Below, piece after piece: positions 60,110-64,000 of a stretch of 64,000 nucleotides of DNA; the first letter of the stretch is position 1, and each line of letters opens with the position of its first letter. The notes under the pieces are model-generated. The model saw nothing but the letters and a program-made list of their open reading frames with translations, ran no database searches and was not told where the DNA came from. This DNA is from Cryptomeria japonica (Eukaryota > Streptophyta > Pinopsida > Cupressales > Cupressaceae): the NCBI RefSeq assembly GCF_030272615.1, contig NC_081406.1:242475218-242539217 (forward strand). Direction: 5' to 3'. The position numbers were made by a program, and so were the translations under genes.

Positions 60110-60403
60110 TCAGGTCTCTATCGGAGAGGCAGAAACCCCCAATCTGTCTCTAAAGTACTCAAATGATTCCGTAGGCAAAAGTTTAGTGAAGATATCTACA
60201 ATCTGCTCTTTAGAGTTAACATAAACTAGTCTGACTTCATTTGCTTCCACCTTCTCCTTAAAAAAGTTATACTTGATCGATATGTGTTTTGTCTTAGAAT
60301 GAAATACCAGATTCTTTGATATATCAATAACAACAGAGTTATCACAGTGAATAACTACCAGTTCATTACAATCCACCCTTATATCCTTCAACATTTGCTT
60401 CAT
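60110..60403 (-). pseudogene. Copia RNase H region
   Basis: Shows the copia RNase H end: VIHCDNSVVIDISKN, then HSKTKHISIKYNF, then VDIFTKLLP. It is the last coding part before the 3' LTR. This domain removes RNA from the RNA-DNA hybrid during reverse transcription. Confidence 0.85.
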
Positions 60404-60944
60404 CCATAGAACTTGTGTACAATTAGTGGCAGCAGCAACATACTCAGCTTCAACAGTGGATAAAGATGTACATGACTGCTTCTTGTTGATCCAAGAAACA
60501 AGTTTCTTTCCAAGAAAGAAAGCTCCACCGAATGTGCTCTTTCGGTCATCAACATCTCCAGCCCAATCAACATCTGTATATGCACATAGTGTAAAGTCAT
60601 CATTTTTAGGATACCATAAACCAAATTCAGTTGTTCCCTACAAATACCTGAAAAATCCTTTTCAGTGCACTCTCAAGATTCTCTCTTGGATCACTCTGAT
60701 ATCTTGATACAATACAAACTGCATTCATTATATCCGGTCTAGTCTAAGTCAAATATAACAAACCTCCAATCATAGACTTGTACCTTGTAGGATTTACCGG
60801 TGTTGATGCATCTTTCTTAGTCAACTTCTCACTTGTAACCATAGGTGTACCAACCGATTTAGAATCTTCCATACCAAATTTCTTCAACAACTCTCTAGCA
60901 TACTTAGTTCAACATATGAAAATGTCTTTATTAGTCTGATTAAT

Positions 60945-61490
60945 CTACAAACCTAAGAAAAATTTAATTTCCCCAATCATAGACATCTCAAATTTTTTCT
61001 TCATATTTTTAGAGAATTCCAGACATAACTTATCCTCACCTCCAAAAATGATATCATCAACAAAGACCTCAACAATCAATATGTCATCATCAGTGACCTT
61101 ATAGTATAAATTACTGTCAGCATTACCTTTAGTGAAACCAAGCTTCAAAAGATATTTATCCAATCTTGCATACCAAGCTCTAGGGGCTTCTTTCAATCTA
61201 TATAAAGCTTTTCTTAACCTACAAACCATGTTTTTGTCATCTAAAAGTGAAAATCCATTAGGTTGCTCAATGTAAACTTCTTCTTCAAGATCTCCATTCA
61301 GAAATGCACACTTAGCATCCATCTGATAAACCTTGTAGTTCTTATGGGCAACATAAGCAAGAAATAATCTCACAGCTTCAATCCTTGCTATCGGATCAAA
61401 AGTTTCACCATAATCAATTCCTTCCTTTTGAGAATATCCTTTACAAACCAATCTAGCTTTATTCCTCACAACTTGTCCATCTTCATTCAA
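60945..61490 (-). pseudogene. Copia reverse transcriptase region
   Basis: Starts with [18 protein letters not shown], then [19 protein letters not shown], then [11 protein letters not shown], and the catalytic box [11 protein letters not shown]. All are hallmarks of the copia polymerase. Confidence 0.92.
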
Positions 61491-61921
61491 TTTATTCCTA
61501 AAAACCCATTTAGTTCCAATAACATTCTAATTTTTAGGTTGGGGAACTAAAGTCCATGTGTTATTCTTTTCTATCTAATCTAATTCATCTTCCATAGCTT
61601 TCATCCAACTTTCATCTTTACATGCTTCAATTATTGATGCCGGTTCGATTTGAGAAATTAAACATACCTCATTAGTTGCCAACCTTCTTCTTGTCATCAC
61701 TCCTTTGTTCTTGTCTCCATTAATCTGATCTTCTGAATGATTTAACCTTACATACCGATGAGTCTTCTAACTTTATGTTCCTCTGCTTTGATCTACAATT
61801 ACTATTGAATTTTCTGATACTGTCGGAGTATCTGGTTCAATATTTTGTTTCGATGCAGGTGCTACCGGTTAGGTTATGATCATCTCCACTATTAGTTCTC
61901 TCTCATAAGTTTTGATTTGAT

Positions 61922-62785
61922 TTATGTTTTGCTTATCCACCTTGACATTATGCTCTCCATAATTCTTTGCAATCTTTTGTTATAACATCTATATGATTTG
62001 CTTTCATTAGAATAACCAAGAAATATTACTTCATCACATCTAGGATCAAACTTTCCAATGGAATCATCTCTTTTGATATAGCATTTACTACCAAAGATTC
62101 TGAAATACTTAATTGTAGGTGTATGACCAAACCATAACTCATAAGGCATCTTACCGATGTCACCCTTGATATGAACTTTGTTGAATGTGTATACCGTCGT
62201 GCTCACAGCTTCTCTGCAGTAGATATGAGGCAGATTAGCTTCCATCATCATAGTTCTAGCCGCATCCAAGATAGTTTTGTTCTTCCTTTCCACAACTTCA
62301 TTTTGCTGAGGTGTCTGGGGTGCTGATAATTGTCTCCTTATCTCATTATTTTCACAATAACTGTTAAATTCACTGAATGTGAATTCTCCACCTTGATCTG
62401 ACCTTAAGCATTTAATCTTCAATCATGTCTCTGTCTCAACTTTAGCTTTGAAGATTTTAAACTTTTCAAATGCTTCAGATTTCTCCCTTAGAAAAGTAAC
62501 CCACATCATTCTAGAATAGTCATCAATGATTAGCATAAAATATCTATCACCCTGAAAACTTTTGATTCTAGCAGGACCACACAAATCAGTATGAATAAGA
62601 TCAAGAACATCATTAGATTTGTCTTGTATACTCTTAAAAGAAGTTCTAACTTGCTTTCCCAGTTGACATTCCTTACATACTGGATTATAGGGCTTCACAA
62701 TCTTAGGTATATCTCTAACTGCCTTAGTAGAACTGATCTTTACAATGCAATCAAAATTCACATGACACAACCTCTTATGCCATAA
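61922..62785 (-). pseudogene. Copia integrase region
   Basis: The integrase core covers HTDLCGPARIKSFQGDRYF, then IIDDYSRMMWVTF, then LRSDQGGEFT and APQTPQQNEVVERKN, with the acidic catalytic residues in their normal context. It lies between protease and reverse transcriptase, the order that defines copia. Confidence 0.9.
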
Positions 62786-63157
62786 CCAACTCTCATCAAT
62801 TTGTGCAATCAAACATGTCTTCTCACCGAAGCTCAAATGAAAGATGTTACCTTTAGTCTGAGTACTGGTTGCAATCTCCAATCCACATCTATTGATAATC
62901 TTGCATTTTCCATCCTTGAACTGTAACTGAAATCCCTTATCCACCAATTGTCCTACACTGAAAAGATTATGCCTTAAACCTTCAACATAATAAACATTAT
63001 TAGTATCATGCTTACCATCCAGTGATATAGTTCCTCTTCCCTTGATCATGCATGCTTTGTCATCTCCAAATCTAACCAAACCGCCATCAAAGTCTTGCAA
63101 AGATAGAAACTTCATTTTATCTCTAGTCATATGATGTGAACATCCATTGTCTATCAC
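62786..63157 (-). pseudogene. Copia protease and GAG-pre-integrase region
   Basis: Protease opening IDNGCSHHMTRDKMKF, then NVYYVEGLRHNLFSVGQL, followed by the GAG-pre-integrase zinc motif WLWHKRLCHVNFD and CKECQLGK just downstream. Confidence 0.88.
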
Positions 63158-63364
63158 TCATTCATCCTTGTCTTCAATTTTAGCAGCAAGGGCATTTTCT
63201 TCATGTATCAGATCATCTTCCTTGATAGAAAAAAATACCCATTCCTTTCTATTATCGGATCCACTAGCTGAATCTTGTGTCGGTTCATCATCAGAATCAG
63301 TCACACCTTCCTCATCAGCATAGTAGCATGATTTGTCTTTGTTTTTCCTACACTTATGCTTGTT

Positions 63365-64000
63365 CTAATAATCATGGTTAGGTCTAAAAGATCTTTTAAC
63401 TCTTTCCTCAAATCTTGAATTCCTTTTAGGACATCTAGATGCAAAATGACCTATCTTATTACATGCAAAACATTTAAAAGGTGATTTTCCTTCATACTTA
63501 CTTCCTATAGGATATTTAGGTACTTTTCTAGCAAATAGGACTTCAAGTTGCTCAAACTCTTCATCTTCTTTCTTCATTTCCTCCAGTTCCTTAGCATATA
63601 AGGTTTTCCAATCACTATTGCCAGTAGATGATGTAGATGCATGAAAAGAAGGTTCAGATTTTGCAACCCCATAAGGATTGAATTCCTCAAGCTCAAAAGT
63701 AGATAACTTACCAACCAAGGTATCCCTATTAACAGAGATGTTTGCCATTGTTCTCAACTCATTAATTGTAGTAGCCTTCATCTTATAAGCTGGTGGCAAA
63801 GTTCTCAATACTTTAGAAACTATTTCATCTTCGCTCAGAAATCCACCACAACATTGAATTCCCATGACAATCTCTTTAAATCTCTCCATAAAAGCAGTAA
63901 TCCTTTCATCTTCTTCCATCTTCAAGTTCTCATATCTCACCCGGTAACCATCAAGTTTAGCAATTTTAATAGTAGGGTCACCTTCATTCAGAGTCTCCAA
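63365..64000 (-). pseudogene. Copia gag, partial at the window edge
   Basis: About 211 codons in view with the UBN2-type gag segment (RITAFMERFKEIV, LRTLPPAYK) and a CCHC knuckle (CFACNKIGHFASRC). The N-terminus is off the right edge. Gag forms the virus-like particle of the element. Confidence 0.88.

Larger units (their letters stand above)
58460..64000 (-). mobile_element. Ty1/copia LTR retrotransposon, right end beyond the window
   Basis: On the minus strand, from the right edge leftward: gag, protease, integrase, reverse transcriptase and RNase H in copia order, then a polypurine tract (complement at 59675-59688, AAAGGGGGAGAT on the minus strand) and the 3' LTR (58460-59674). The 5' LTR lies outside. 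The coding parts are recognisable over their whole length but carry several breaks, so it looks non-functional though moderately recent. The LTR left end (TGAGAGGGGG at 58460) is inferred. It is inserted at the 3' end of the L1. Motifs such as TPQQNEVVERKN suggest the Tork/Angela side of copia, which is tentative. Confidence 0.93.

Overview
The window is nuclear DNA from a seed plant, most likely a gymnosperm (inference). It has one small eukaryotic gene with a 13-kb intron, AT-rich spacers, and a large load of old, nested plant-type retroelements: copia and Tat-like LTR elements, TRIMs, L1 LINEs and tRNA-derived SINEs. There is no operon structure, CRISPR array, rRNA or convincing tRNA gene.

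The only host gene I can support fully is a three-exon HIG1-domain gene on the plus strand at 34297-47699. It encodes a 90-residue protein of the plant HIGD / yeast Rcf1 family, predicted to sit in the mitochondrial inner membrane. All four splice sites are canonical. Intron 2 is 12,992 bp and is packed with repeats: 54-bp and 48-bp minisatellites, a diverged pair of LTR-like repeats, and 114-bp and 173-bp tandem duplications.

Layout. 480-2330: LTR-like fragment. 5307-10893: non-autonomous LTR element with a (TC)59 tract before its polypurine tract. 11090-12370: tandem repeats. 12555-23468: a 10.9-kb minus-strand LTR element with a perfect GGGTT target duplication. Inside it lie a near-perfect inverted repeat (17214-17880), a run of three palindromes (17048-17103) and a half-LINE insertion with a 17-bp target duplication. 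24005-24282: second array of a 20-bp minisatellite. 26621-30965: minus-strand copia remnant holding a complete 373-bp TRIM (29278-29650). 32904-33085: SINE. 34297-47699: HIGD gene. About 49900-58459: a decayed plus-strand L1 that received four later insertions: a non-L1 reverse transcriptase element, a SINE, a 2.1-kb non-autonomous LTR element with an AAAAT duplication, and a copia element running off the right edge (58460-64000).

Beyond the HIGD gene the window is best read as a layered record of insertions. The least expected parts are the long open reverse transcriptase frame of a non-L1 LINE (50256-51782), the long hairpin at 17214-17880, and the short retroposon at 17973-18501, whose open frame looks like neither L1 endonuclease nor reverse transcriptase.
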